From assembly GCF_000315625.1 (NCBI RefSeq), contig NW_005434641.1, positions 229,517 to 293,516 on the forward strand: 64,000 nucleotides of DNA, written 5' to 3'. Position 1 is the first letter of the stretch. Each line of letters opens with the position of its first letter. Below the pieces are notes generated by a model. That model was not told the DNA's origin. It saw only the letters and a list, made by a program, of their open reading frames with translations, and did not search any database. The DNA comes from Guillardia theta CCMP2712 (Eukaryota > Cryptophyceae > Pyrenomonadales > Geminigeraceae). This document shows, piece after piece, positions 16,001 through 27,478 of the stretch. The translations under genes were made by a program, and so were the position numbers.

Positions 16001-17559
16001 AAGATCGACCTGTCGTTGCTGACAGGTCAAACAAGATTGACATGCCAGAATGTCCACCAGCAGGAAAACTCGACAGAGCAAATGAAACAATTCAAGCGGC
16101 CCGTGCGCTTCTCTTGTCTTGTTGTTCCCACCATTGAAAGATCCTCTTTTCAGCCCATCCGACTTAACGCTGCCCCTTCACACGTCGTCTCCTCCTACTC
16201 GCTTGTTGTTGCTGAGCTCCAGCAGGTGTGCTCTTTCACGCTCTCCTTTCTCGTGACCTCCTCGCTCACTTGCAGGCGTTGAAGATCAGAAAGAGTTCGA
16301 CCTCGACAGACTTGGAGGAACTAAGAGACCCTGCCGTTGTTCCTCCTCCACCACCACCACCTTCTGCTCCTGCCCAGCAGGACTCCAAGTGGGCATCTCC
16401 CAGCTCGACGATCGCAAGAAGGAGATCAACGAAGCTCAACGACCGCAAGGGAGATGTCAAGGGAGACGGAGAGAACTTTCAAGTCTTGATGGTGAGACTG
16501 AGGGAGATGAGCATGCTCAAAGAGAAGCTGTCTCTGTTCGCTCGATCCCTCGTACAGGTGAGGTCGGAGGCAGCAGGGAAGCTGCTGATGGGCTGCAGGA
16601 CTTGACGGAGGTCTCGAGCATCGCTTGCCTCCTCTCTGACGCTCTCCTGCGAGAGCTACGTTCTCGTCCTTCACTGCAGTCTTGTCTGCAAGAGAGAAAC
16701 AAGTGGAAGCAAGTCGCCAAGGAACACGAGCTGGTCTGCACAGCACAGCTTGCAAGCAGGTGATGCTGGCCTGCTGGCCTGACCCTCCATCCTGCCACCA
16801 TCCCCTCCTCTCTCGCTCTCTTCCTCCTTTCTCGCTCCCTTCCTCCTCTCTCACTCCCCTCCTCTACCCCTCTCATCCTCTACCCCTCCCCACCTCTCTC
16901 CCTCCCCTCTTCTCTCGCTCTCCTCCTCTCTCACTCCCCTGCAAGGTGCGCGGTCCTCGAAGACATCTCCCACACCATCGCTTTCACCATGGACCAGCTG
17001 ACCCGTCAGCTGGACATACCCAGCAGCCGCCTCAGCTACGACGAGCAGCCTTACAAGTCGCCGGAAGGTCGCGTGCGAGCGCTGCAAGCTCTCTTGCAGA
17101 GAACAGCAGAAAGTGCGAGCAAGGTGAGGAGCAGAAGCAGGGAGGAGATGGGGGCGGTGAAAGAGAGAGTGTGGATGGCGAAGTGGAAACTCGCTGACTC
17201 GCTGCAGACGGCCTTGACAGCGCTTGTGCGTGAGCTTGAACAGCAGAAGAAGATTAGAGTGAGACGCGAGAAGGGGGAGGATCAGCTTTGAGTTGCACTG
17301 CAGGAGCTCTTGTCGGACAGAGAGATGCTACTGGAGGATTTGGGTCACTTGCGTACAAAATGCGCGAATCTGGAGGTGATGTTTGCCATGTAAAGAGGGG
17401 ATGGTGATGATGTGGATGGTTTGCATTTGATGAGAAGAAATTTGCCAATGATGCGCACGAACTAAACTGTTGAGGGTTGATCGCTTGTTGATGTAGGGAT
17501 ATCGAGACCATCTCGAGCAGTCGATCTTCTTAAACCTGGAAAGTTGTGACCGTCGATGA
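13058..17559 (+). CDS. long multi-exon coiled-coil protein
   Basis: A chain of at least twelve exons with compatible phases encodes a protein of roughly 1,000 residues. After a Gly/Arg-rich start (ATG 13058, or ATG 13204), almost every exon is heptad-like: KLYLATLNDSRRLKHELEEA, IDLLRAQIDALKKRMKRE, LGEQIKMMELQLETLKVQEE, RMECQELRDQLQTMTGELEA, MYSHLEEENRSLRQRLFDAM, LQQDLERASASYREMRSEHE, LADSLQTALTALVRELEQQK. A proline run (VVPPPPPPPSAP) and a Gly/Ala-rich linker separate coiled blocks. Clear junctions include 13550/13599 and 14202/14251. The family resembles centrosomal, basal-body or Golgi coiled-coil proteins only in composition; no motor or globular domain is visible. The 3' end is either TAA 17393 or, after one more intron, TGA 17559. 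Convergent with the PDZ gene. Confidence 0.6.
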
Positions 17560-17721
17560 CCTCTGATACATGTTAGATGGGATGTGAGAGACTCGCATAT
17601 GTGATTAAAGATGTTGTTAAAGCTTTTTGATATTCTTGATTGATCAACTTCAACCATGTCCATGTGCCAGCTAACACCCACGGATTAAGATCTGTTCTCG
17701 ACGTCTCCTTGCTCTCCCACG

Positions 17722-18402
17722 CTATCGATACTTGTTTTTCAGGCTCATCGCCTCCTCCTGCGCTTGGGAAGCTGCTTCCGAAAGGATGTTTGAAGGAGTC
17801 TTTCGGCAGAGGTCCACCAGAATGGTGTCGTAGGTAGGGGCAAAGGACCGCATCTTGCTGCTCGCCCACACAGTATCTCCTGGTCCCTGTCCCAACATGC
17901 GCTCTGACATGTCGCTGCTTCCCGAGTTCCGCATCCTCGCGGTCTTGGCGTCTGTCTGTCGCAGAAATCTCATCTGCACCTGCAAGTTCAAATCACCAGG
18001 ATGGACGAGAGTATGTCTCTTACCCAGCTGTCTTTCTCACCAAGGAGCAGCTTGTGTATTTCTTCCAGTGGCAAGCTTTCTACGCTCTGCCCCTGAACTG
18101 AAGAGAGAATATCTTGCAAGCAATCGGCTCAGCAAACAACATGACATTGGGCAACACCTACCTCCATCTCGCACTAGCCCGCACTCATATGCGCTGCTGT
18201 CCTTGACAAAGCTAGAAACAATCATCTTGCCATCCCGAGTGGTTCGAAATACAAGACCCACACCATGCAGATTGCTTGTCCTTTCATCCCTATTGTTTTC
18301 ATTTCTACCAACCACCGTCATCACCGGGACGCTATCGCGATCTCCCGTCCGAGATTCGCAGCATTGTACACAGCCAGGGTCAGAAGAAACCGAGTTGCCC
18401 AT
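17722..18402 (-). CDS. PDZ-domain protein with N-myristoylation motif, 195 aa
   Basis: Three exons join in frame. ATG 18402 begins MGNSVSSDPGCVQCCES: Gly at position 2 and Ser at 6-7 fit the N-myristoylation motif, and the following CVQCC could be palmitoylated, so membrane anchoring is likely. Residues about 45-117 form a PDZ domain: HGVGLVFRTTRDGKMIVSSF with GVGLVF as the carboxylate-binding loop, AYECGLVRDGDILSSVQGQS across a 50-nt intron, then LPLEEIHKLLLGEKDSWVQM. The C-terminal 75 residues are polar and helical, ending EEAMSLKNKYR. It probably acts as a small membrane-tethered scaffold; partners are unknown. The gene is convergent with the coiled-coil gene to its left. Confidence 0.75.
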
Positions 18403-18768
18403 CCTAAGCAGTGAAAGCAAACTCGTTGAAGTTTTGGAGCTCAATGGAACGTAAAAATGAGCAGACACAGGCAGCAGAGACTGGAAATGCCTCAGGTGCT
18501 CGTTCAACTTCACGAATAATCTAGCCAACACAACCGTCTCACCAGCCAAAAACAATACTCTAGAGCATAAACATCGACATGGTTGGTGCAACTTCGCTTT
18601 GCCAGTCAAATTTGAAGTCTGACTTGTATGTGTAGTAGGCTCGCCGTTGCCACCCTCTATGTTTCAAGGGAATGCTCGTTTCCTGTTGACCGTTCCCCTC
18701 TTCAGTGACGACTTGGAGATACTTGCAGGCTTGCAAGCATTCGCTCTTATCTCGTTTTCTTGATCTTG

Positions 18769-18848
18769 TATTCTCCTCCTCTCCTCTCCTCTCCTCTCCT
18801 CTCCTCTCCTCTCCTCTCCTCTCCTCTCCTCTCCTCTCCTCTCCTCTC
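18769..18848. repeat. pentanucleotide microsatellite (CTCCT)n
   Basis: About 16 tandem CTCCT units upstream of the PDZ gene. Open frames through it are repeat artefacts. Confidence 0.95.
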
Positions 18849-19078
18849 TTATGCTCTATACCCTGCGCTTGGCATGCTGCATCGAAGCCCTTCCGCACAC
18901 GCCCACCCCACTTACCTTCGGATCCGCACCCTCACGCTGAACTACCCACTTTGCATATTGAAAACATTTGATCAAAGACTAGGTGGGTAGTAGTACCCAC
19001 CCCGTCAGTTTCTGCACGACTCTCTGAACTTCGAAGTCTTCAGTCCGACATTCGGATCATCGGATCGGAGACTCGCAG

Positions 19079-19320
19079 TGCCGGGCCGGCGGCCGGGCCG
19101 CCCGGCGGGTCACCGGGAGTCGCAGTGATCACCGGGCCGTGCCACTGCGGCGTCGGAGCCGCGCGCACTGGCACTGCGGCCCGCCGCAGGACTCCGTCCC
19201 CGGGGCCCGGGAGTCCGACACAGTACTGATCGGGGGGGGCGCCTTGCCACTGAGGCAAAGACGGCCTGGCGGGCGGCCCCGAGGGCCGGCCGGCCCGGCT
19301 CTCGCGGCGGGGAGTCCTGA
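19079..19320. other. CCGG-rich GC island
   Basis: About 240 bp dominated by CCGGGCC, GGCCGG and CGGCG words, with no supported gene. It sits beside the 33-bp inverted repeat in an otherwise average-GC spacer. Similar patches occur at 8920-8965, 50100-50240 and 58240-58745. Confidence 0.6.
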
Positions 19321-19328
19321 TTGTCCTC

Positions 19329-19414
19329 GTACTGAGTTTTAACTTAACTTTGAGTAAAGATATCCAAGACTTGACCGTCACATCTTTACTCAAAGTTAAG
19401 TTAAAACTCAGTAC
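19329..19414. repeat. perfect 33-bp inverted repeat with 20-nt loop
   Basis: The left arm 19329-19361 begins GTACTGAGTTTTAACTTAAC. The right arm 19382-19414 is its exact reverse complement and ends GTTAAGTTAAAACTCAGTAC. The loop 19362-19381 is ATCCAAGACTTGACCGTCAC. The arms are AT-rich and directly abut the GC island. It could be a small-RNA hairpin, a foldback element or a cruciform site. No protein gene overlaps it. Confidence 0.95.
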
Positions 19415-20480
19415 TTTACGGAAACAGGGGTGAACAAGGTGGGGTGGTATCGAGAGAAAGGATATGCGCTGGATATGGGGGGTACATGGACCTTGTTGTA
19501 ATACTACCACTACTATACTATGCTACCCCATCACCCCTAGCAGCCTCTAGCCCAATGGACGTCGGATGACACCACCCTACCTTCCAACAACACCCACGCA
19601 CGCGACCCACCCCCCAGAAACCTTTCGAACTCCTTTCTTTCTCCACCGGCAGTTTCTCGGTGTGTACCACCCTACCCTTTTTACTATATGAGTTCAATGG
19701 GACCACCGGTAGTAATTGAGTCTACCACCCTACATCATTTTCTTGGCTCCTACCCTACCGTGGTTTCCCTCCAGGAACAATGGTAAACCCACCCCTTCTG
19801 CATGTGATTTCTCAGCGAGACACTACCCCCCATTGCATATCATTATCGTCCTACCCCCCATTTCGACTTCTTGTTTCATTTTATCTACCCCTCCCGTTCT
19901 ATGAGAAAGGTACCACCTACCCTTCCCACAGCATCTCTCCCCTCACATTCAATGGCTTGGCACGGGGAAGCGAAGTTGCCATCATCAATGCTCTCACATG
20001 AAAGTAGCTGCTTAGGCATGTAGTGAACGCGGTGGATCAGATGAGCTCATTCTTTTACTCCTTCTCATTTGGTTTGAGATATGTGCTTTTCCTGCAGGGG
20101 TCTCTGACATCTGTCTGTTATGTTCGCACAGTCATGTCCAGGAACACTCCATGATTTGAGATTTGTTCCAAACATCCAGCTGTTGCATAATTGTTATGAT
20201 AGCGTTCAACTTGACAAATTAGACAGCACACCTATAACACAAACGATTGAAACCTTAGATATGTTATTCTGTGCGATATTGTGTGAATTTAGTGGGCTCG
20301 TACTTGTGAAATTGTTTTGATATGTTGTAGTCCATCACAAGTACAACAGATGGAGTTTGTTTATAGGGAATGATGCCATGATGGTCTAAGCAAGAAGCAT
20401 GAAGTTGATTCAATGTGCAGGTCTGAGACACTCACAAGACCTTCCAAGACTCTTGAAACAGATTACATCAGCGAAAGGAA
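19415..20480. other. intergenic, repeated TACCACCCTAC words, no gene seen
   Basis: The word TACCACCCTAC or close variants recur at about 19569, 19665 and 19720, with related CTACCCCC words to 19925. From 20000 the sequence becomes plain and AT-richer, leading to the start of the gene at 20481. No exon is supported. Confidence 0.5.
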
Positions 20481-21092
20481 ATGAACAACAACAATGTCAG
20501 AACAGGGCAGTTTACACCACATTCTCCCTTGCAGACACCGAACAATCAAGGCGGACACGCTAAAGAACTCTTTACTCATGCGGCTTCTTCCGTCACAAGA
20601 CTGTATCGTTCCCCCGATCGCTCGCATTTTGCCCTTGCAGCGAATGCCGTAACTGCCTTGTACCGTGAAGGTGAAATGGAAATGAACCGATCGTACAACA
20701 GAGGGTACGTAGATCACAATTTGACTTGCAGCATAATAATCTGATTTCTCGGTAGGGCAAGGGACAGCTTGCGTGAATGTTTGGAATGGGTGATGAGACA
20801 GGGGCCGTACATCGATAGTTCGCAGATGACGCACTTGCTCAAGCAGCAGATTGCACTCTATTCAAGCAAAGTGTTTGATTCTGAACAAGTTAACAGCAAC
20901 CTACTTTCAGCTGATGATCCTGATTTTGATGAATCCAACGAAGAACCTCGGGAGACAATCTTGAGAAGGGCAGTGGATGAAATACCAGCTGAATTCCAAA
21001 GAAAACGTCGCATTGATGATGATCTTGAATTTGATGAAACCCTGAGCCAACAACTTCCACAGTTATGGCCCAGAAAACTTGCCCGGCGGTGA
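20481..21092 (+). CDS. HAPSTR1/C16orf72-like protein, 186 aa
   Basis: Two exons (20481-20704, 20756-21092) join across a 51-nt intron in phase 2. After an Asn-rich start (MNNNNVRTGQFTPHSPLQTP) comes a domain with two short repeats, AKELFTHAASSVTRLYRSP and HFALAANAVTALYREGEMEM, followed by SLRECLEWVMRQGPYIDSSQ. This resembles the conserved core of animal HAPSTR1 (C16orf72), which binds the ubiquitin ligase HUWE1 and tunes stress responses: the same helix with a [FN]xxA[AT]xAVxxLY signature occurs twice, followed by a VLAWV-like helix. The C-terminal 60 residues are acidic, then basic. Assignment is from motif memory and should be treated as probable; function in a protist is inferred. Confidence 0.6.
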
Positions 21093-21936
21093 TGGATTGG
21101 ATGATATTTCGAAGCATTACAAAGGCTTGTATGATTTGCAAGGTATTTATTTTAGATTAGCATCACGACAAATACAAAAAAAATTTACTTGGATTGGTCT
21201 GAATTTCTTTCTTTGGCTGTGATTGCACCACAACTCTGACCTGCGACTGCGTCTGTTACTACGCACTTGAACATTTCCGCCATTGCAAAACTCAACTGCT
21301 ACTCCAGGGGGTAAATTGCAGTAAAAGTAGGGGGTGGGTAGCAACCTCTATTTTGGGGGGATGGCGCACCGGTGCGATGAGCGGTTGAGACGGAGTGAGA
21401 AAGAAGTTACAGGTGAAGCAGAAGAGGTTGAAGGCAGGAACTAGATGGGATGAGAAGATTCTGCTTCTACAGTTAGCACTTGAGTAGCAGAGATGGTGTT
21501 GTGGAGAAGAAAGCGAAGGTTGGACACTACCCCTAACACAACACCAGAGGTCAAGGGAAGTCGAGATGAGCTAAAGACGCAGCAGATACGATCATCTCAT
21601 AACTAGTTGACAGCAGCATGATAGTGAGAGAACACACGGGTGCTCCGTGAGTCTGCGGTCCAAACTCACAACTTCGATCTACAGGAAGACTGTTGAGCTG
21701 CCTAAAACATTACATTTGATGTAGGCTTAACGAAGGCATATTTTTGTTTCACTTTTGAGAAGGGATGTGAGACCTTAGCAAAAAGATCATTCTGCTGCAG
21801 GACAGTTTGCTGGAAGTCAAGAAAGGAGTTTGCGTTGTGTTTGAATCTGCCTAAGCTGCTTGTCTAATGTCATAACAAGGAGGAGACAACCTTCCGATTT
21901 AAATCATGATCACTTTTCTTGACTGCTCTGGGCCTG
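21093..21936. other. intergenic, no gene seen
   Basis: No ORF with coding character. Poly-G words (AGTAGGGGGTGGGTAG, TTTTGGGGGGATGG) lie at 21327-21362. Confidence 0.4.
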
Positions 21937-22319
21937 ATGATTTCCTCTCAGGAAATGTTCCAGTTGATCCAATCCTTCCATCACCTGAGACAATCACTGG
22001 AGGCTACTTATGTGCATCCTGCTGATGAGGGTTACATCGGAGCAGAGGAGAATTGGGAGTATGTGAACAAGTACGTTCAACCTGTAAGTTTTTTTCGTCT
22101 CCACGTGTTGTCTCTGAATTGCAACAGTGCTATGCTCCCACCTGGTCGGAGGCTACCACTGAACCGTGCTCTTGGACGCCGGTCATCCCTACAAGTGCAT
22201 CTGACTTCCACTGGGCTGGCTACAGGTCTTGTTCGTCTGCCTTCATCTCCTGCCTGACCCTGCAGCAGGTCCAGCACTCAGACTGGGCCGATGATGAACT
22301 GAAGAGGGAAAGACGTTGA
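21937..22319 (+). CDS. small hypothetical protein or 3' exons of one, 112 aa
   Basis: Two exons (21937-22083, 22128-22319) join in phase 0 over a 44-nt intron with a GTAAGT donor and GCAACAG acceptor. The reading is MISSQEMFQLIQSFHHLRQS through EENWEYVNKYVQP, then CYAPTWSEATTEPCSWTPVI to the stop. The strong splice sites and the acceptor-like TCCTCTCAG at 21943-21951 suggest these may be the last exons of a longer gene whose 5' part I cannot see. No family recognised. Confidence 0.35.
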
Positions 22320-22445
22320 GAAGCTTCAACGGGCCTCGGACCCGAATTTTTGTTTTATTAAAAGCCGATAGGGAGAGTGCGTGTGAGAGACAGCGAAGAA
22401 GAGAAGGGGAGGGGAGGAGAGAGAAAAAAGGAGGGCAGAGAAGAG

Positions 22446-22484
22446 AGACGGAGACAGAGAAGAGAGACAGAGACAGAGACAGAG
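22446..22484. repeat. (GAGACA)n microsatellite
   Basis: Short purine-rich run of GAGACA units directly before the 112-bp duplication. Confidence 0.85.
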
Positions 22485-22707
22485 ACAGGAATGCGAGGAC
22501 AGTGAGACACAAGCAGGTTCAAGGTTTAACTTCCTTGCTTGTCGTTTGTTCGGAAAGTGAAGCTTGACTGTCTGAGGCTGTACAGTCTCAGTGAAGACAG
22601 GAATGCGAGGACAGTGAGACACAAGCAGGTTCAAGGTTTAACTTCCTTGCTTGTCGTTTGTTCGGAAAGTGAAGCTTGACTGTCTGAGGCTGCGCAGTCT
22701 CAGTGAA
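22484..22707. repeat. 112-bp tandem duplication
   Basis: Two head-to-tail copies begin GACAGGAATGCGAGGACAGT at 22484 and 22596 and differ by very few bases (for example TACAGTCTC versus CGCAGTCTC near the end). They lie just 3' of the IQ-LRR-C2 stop codon (22729, minus strand), so they may be in its 3' UTR or terminator region. Confidence 0.9.
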
Positions 22708-22728
22708 GAGTGGATGTCACTCTGCTTC

Positions 22729-25700
22729 TCAGGAGCTAGCCAGTGTTTCCCTTGACCAACCTCCCTGCTGAATTCTCTTGAGATATGTCAGGATCGTATC
22801 GACTGCTCCGTCATTCGCGACGTACCGAAACTCCACCTGCACTCTGCCCTGCGCTTGCATCCCGTTGTCGTCAGTGCCTTGTAGGGCATGCCACGAAGAG
22901 GCTTCTGCTGACGGATCCGTAACACTCCACTGATCGAGTTGCTGCGGGGAGAGTTGGATGCGGAAAGATCCCATGAAATCATCCGTGCCGTCAAGGTCCC
23001 AGTCATACACGGAGAAACGCATATCTTGATGAGCTAGGCGATGGTCAACCTCGATGAGGTAGGTTTGCTTCCATACTGGATTCAACGTGCCTCGGGCCAC
23101 ATGCGTGCGGAAAGTTTTGTCGGAGATCTCAATGGTCACGAAAGGGTCGCTCAGCCCTCGGAGGCCATCCATGCGCGCTAGGTCTTCACCCCTGATGAGC
23201 TTTACGAAGAGGGTTCCTGAAATCTCGCCAGGCTCCGGGTCGACGACATTCTTCATGGCGCGATGGAGGTCCCAAGGGTTCGACTGCAACTTGATCGACT
23301 GCAGGTTGGAGCATCTCGACAGGTCCAACGGCAGCGCTGACAGCTGGTTGCGTCCAAGGTCAAGCTCTCGCAGATTCTCCATGAGTCCAAGAACAGGTGA
23401 AAAACAGGGGGGAAACGGCGGGAAAAACTTCAGCGAATTGTCTGCAAGCAGTAGATGTCGAAGCCTTGTTAAGAATCTGATTTCAGGCGCGATTGCAGAG
23501 AGATGGTTCTGAGATATGTCAAGCATGGTCAAGTTGGTCAAACTTTGAACTTCTGAGGGGATGCAACGTATAAAGTTTCTAGACAGATTTACACTTTCAA
23601 GCATGTTCAGAAAGCAGATCTTCTCATCGAAGACCTTGAGGTTGTTGCTCTCCAAATTCAAGACTCTCAAGGAAACCATGGCTTGAATAGAAGGAGGCAC
23701 CGTTTCTAATAAGTTCTGGCTCAAGTTGATTTCCTTCATGGCAGGAAATTTCAACAAGTTTGAGGGGATGATCTTCAGTTGGTTTGAAGTTGCAGTCAGA
23801 GTTTCAAGTTCGAGGCACAGTGACAATGTCTTAGGAATGGTTAGTAAGCGATTCGAGTTCAAATTAATTCTCTTGAGCCTCGCCATGGATCGAAATGAAT
23901 CTGAGACGTCTCTGAGATTGTTATACGAGAGTTCAAGCTCCCAAAGCGACGAGACTTTTGAAAATGATTGAGGAAGCTGAGATATCTGATTGTACGTCAG
24001 GACTAAAATTCGCAAGTTCATCAGGTCCGAGAAAGTGTCAGGGAGGCTTTGGATGTTGTTCTGTCTGAGGTTCAAACTTGATAGATCGATAAGCCTACCC
24101 ATCGTTGCTGGCACAAACTCAAGATTGTTCACTGAGAGGTCGAGCCTGCGGAGGGATGACAACTTGGCAATGTCTTCTGGGATCGACCTGATCATGTTGT
24201 TCGAAAGTGAAAGCGACGTCAATCGCATCGACAGTATGCATTCGGGTACATCCCTCAACAAGTTGTCGTCAAGAATCAACTCGAGCAGTTTTCCGAACCC
24301 CTTGGCGCGCGGCAGACTCTTCAACCCCAGGGATCGAAGGTGCAACACTCGAGATCTCTTCCAAACAGCATTCACCGTCAGCAAGTAAGACTTGATCACT
24401 TCGAAGCTCTGCTTCAAGATCTCTGGTGGAGGATTCTTGATGTGGTTACCGGTGAGCCTCAACTCCTGGAGTGAAGACAAAGCACATAAGACTTGGATGG
24501 GAAGACCGTCGTCTGTAATCTTGTTCTCTGTGAAAGACACTTGTTTCAGCCACCTCGCATTCTTGATGGACTTTGGGATTCTGCTCAACAAATTTCGATC
24601 GAGTACAAGAGCGTCCAGACCAATCAAGTCAAAGATGGAGTCCGGTATCTCTTCTACCTTATTGTCTGACAAATCTATTGACTTGATGAATTTTTTCTGC
24701 AGAACTGAATGTGGGAACTCGCGTACATTGAAGCCGCACAATCGGAGTTGATTAGAATGAATGCTATGCAAACTTGCAAGAAATGACAACAAATATGCTA
24801 GTCCATCAGAACCCCTCTTGTAACATTCGCTCATAATTTCACTGGGAGGGGATAGATAAGGATTATTCTGCAGTCGGATTTCTTTCAAAGAAGTCAAGAA
24901 AATGAAGTGGGTTGGCAGTGCCTCCAACATATTATCTTCTAGAGTCATTTGTCGAACACGATCAAGCTGACCGATAGTTGAAGGGAGAGAGCGCAACTTG
25001 TTCTGATGAAGCCAAAGAATCTCCAACTGCCTGAGCTTGTATATTTCAGGCAAGAGATTTTTGAGTTGGTTTTGATGAGACTTGAGCACTGTAAGATTGG
25101 TCAGGTTGAAGAATTGTAACGGAAGACCAGAAATCTGATTGCACGAAATGTTAAGGCTTGTGACAGAAGTGAATTCATCAATTTTTGTCTGGAGACCATG
25201 AGGGAGCTTTGAGAGTTTCACTTTCAAATCTAAGTGCAACGTCAATGTGCAACACAAGAATCAAAGGTTAGACCTGAGAAATCAAGAGTCTGGTGCTTTC
25301 GCAGCACAAACTCTTGCAGTTTAAGATCCACCTCATTGGAATCTTGTTTTTCCGCATGCATGTTGAGGACTTCAGATTCAGTAAATGTGAGATCACTTTT
25401 GCCTCGTTGTCGTGTCAACCTCTCGTTTTCGAGTATCCTTTTTCGCCCCATGACTGTCGTTGACTCATGAAACTCCTCCAGTAGACTACTTCTTATCTCT
25501 GCAACGAGCTTGCGCTTTGAGAAATTCGTTACAAGATCTTTCATATATCGCCTCTTAAAAAGAAGGGCTTGCTTGACCACATTCTCTTCCTCTTCTTGCA
25601 TCAGTTCGATCCACAGTCTATATTCTCTCCATGTTCGTTGAATCTTGATGCATGCTTCACTTTTCTTCTTAGTCTGGAAAAGATGTGCAAGTTTTCTTAT

Positions 25701-26280
25701 TCTATTTGATCTGAAGATTGTTTGCACGCGTATGGCAGCTTGCTCTCGCGCAAGGAAGTCTTTCAAAAAGGCTCTTCTCAAGCTGAACCTCTTCAAGAAT
25801 TCTCCAACTAAGCTCATCGCATTCAGTCGTTTTATGGAATCTGTTTCGACAAGCATCCTAGCAGAAATCTTCTTCCTCCACCAGGTTTGTACGCTTCTAG
25901 CAGCCTGAGACCTGACAACATGTTGATTTCGCTGCAAATGCAAGTAAGGGAGTTATATCACTGAGAGATCAAGTCACCAGCTTGTCGTTCCTGAGGCTTC
26001 TTCTCTCTCTCATCCCACGGAAAGCTGCTTCGATCACGCTCGCTGCCTGGTCGAGGGTTGACCTACTCCTAACCCAACCAACTGTAACTTTCCTTTCGCC
26101 AACCTCCCTCATCGACCGCTGCTGCTCATGTACATGTTTCTTGTCCCAGAAATTCGTCGCAATGTCTGGTTGAAATTTGATCACAGCATGTGACGATCTG
26201 CCGACAACGTCGTTGTCGACTCTTGTCAAGGTGCCAGCAAGCTCTTGCAGCCTAGTTCGGATTCTCTGCTGCTGCTCCAT
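22729..26280 (-). CDS. IQ-motif, leucine-rich-repeat and C2-domain protein, 1153 aa
   Basis: Three exons (26280-25978, 25931-25274, 25229-22729) join in frame over introns of 46 and 44 nt. The first 320 residues hold four IQ-like helices that could bind calmodulin (AASVIEAAFRGMRER, AARSVQTWWRKKISA, AAIRVQTIFRSNRIRK, ACIKIQRTWREYRLW). A long run of about 20 leucine-rich repeats of the SDS22/ROCO type follows (LTSLNISCNQ-like LxxLxLxxN units, for example LRRLDLSVNNLEFVPATMGR). Residues from about 1000 form a C2 domain (GTLFVKLIRGEDLARMDG, SDPFVTIEI, LNPVWKQTYLIEV, VYDWDLDGTDDFMGSF) with Asp residues placed for Ca2+ binding. A Ca2+-responsive scaffold at a membrane or in the flagellum would fit; no enzyme domain is seen. 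Confidence 0.85.
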
Positions 26281-27385
26281 CGGTCTACAAACTCACCATC
26301 AACATCATCCTGGAGGGCGTTGGATAGTTCTGACGGTAGTAACCTCAATCAGAGCGGAGAGGGGAGGGAGCATGGAGCAGAAGCAGATGTATGCATCAAG
26401 TCTTCTGGACTCTCCTGCCTTGCTTCGGACTCCTCACTTGGAGGGAAAGGAGGAGGAGAGGGGAGGGCAAGGGAATGAGGGTAGGGCAGCAATATGGCAG
26501 GTTGAAGGCCCTGCCCCCTAGTGCAATTTACTCAACTTTAAAACTCAGAGGAAGACAAGACATAGTCTCTCAGCTCAGGAGAGTAGAGGAGGCTAGAGGA
26601 GTCTCTCACCTACTCGCGGTCAAGGTTTCCTCGCATACCGCAATCTGGTCTGATACTATGTATCAGTCTCTCCTGTCACTATCAGTCTCTCCTGTCACTA
26701 TCCGTCTCTGCCTAGCAGTCTCTGTCTATCAGTCTGGGTCAGCTATCTATGTTCTCTGTCTATCAGTCTGGGTCAGCTATCTATGTTCTCTTCCCCCTCG
26801 TCCCTTGCGCGCATCAGAGGAAACTCTGACATGGCGCTTTGCAATTCATGCACCGAGAGTGTAGAACCTTTCAGTTCAGAGGCAGAAATGCTTTTGCAAG
26901 CTTGTCAGAGTCTGATCAAACAAGCGAGGCTGTCAGATGTCAGACTAGAACAGAAAGTAAGCCCCCACAATCGCAAAAAAGGGGCAAGGGGAACACACAC
27001 ATGATGGCATATGTACGTACGTGCATCTCAATTTGTGTCGACCAGCCATCAAAAAGTTGCATTGCAATGTAACAACAAAAAACAAAACCTTGAAGTAACT
27101 GTATTGGACGGGGGAAATCAAACAATCCAGAAAGTTCGTTGTCGTCACAACGTGTTTTTTCGACAATTGTTCCATGAAACGTTTCTGTTGGGATTTTGTC
27201 AGCACGGCGCTTCACAATCGTAAAGTCAGTTTTGCCTTCGGAAAGTGAGAATGACAGACAAGGTTGTCCATCGTGTCGATAAACAGCAATACAAAGCCTC
27301 GAGATCTTGATAGACTCACAGTCCGATCACCGCAAGTCTCTCAAGTCTTTCGGGATCTAGCATACACTGAATTCACCCTCTCTGC
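26281..27385. other. intergenic, short tandem repeats, no gene seen
   Basis: No exon supported. Between 26660 and 26790 there are duplicated words: ATCAGTCTCTCCTGTCACT twice and a 37-bp unit containing TATCAGTCTGGGTCAGCTAT twice. The rest shows no coding character. Confidence 0.5.
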
Positions 27386-27478
27386 CTGACTGACTGACTG
27401 ACTGACTGCCTGACTGACTGACTGACTGACTGACTGCCTGACTGACTGACTGACTGACTGACTGACTGACTGACTGCC
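27386..27478. repeat. tetranucleotide microsatellite (CTGA)n
   Basis: About 22 CTGA units with two CTGC interruptions. Confidence 0.95.
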
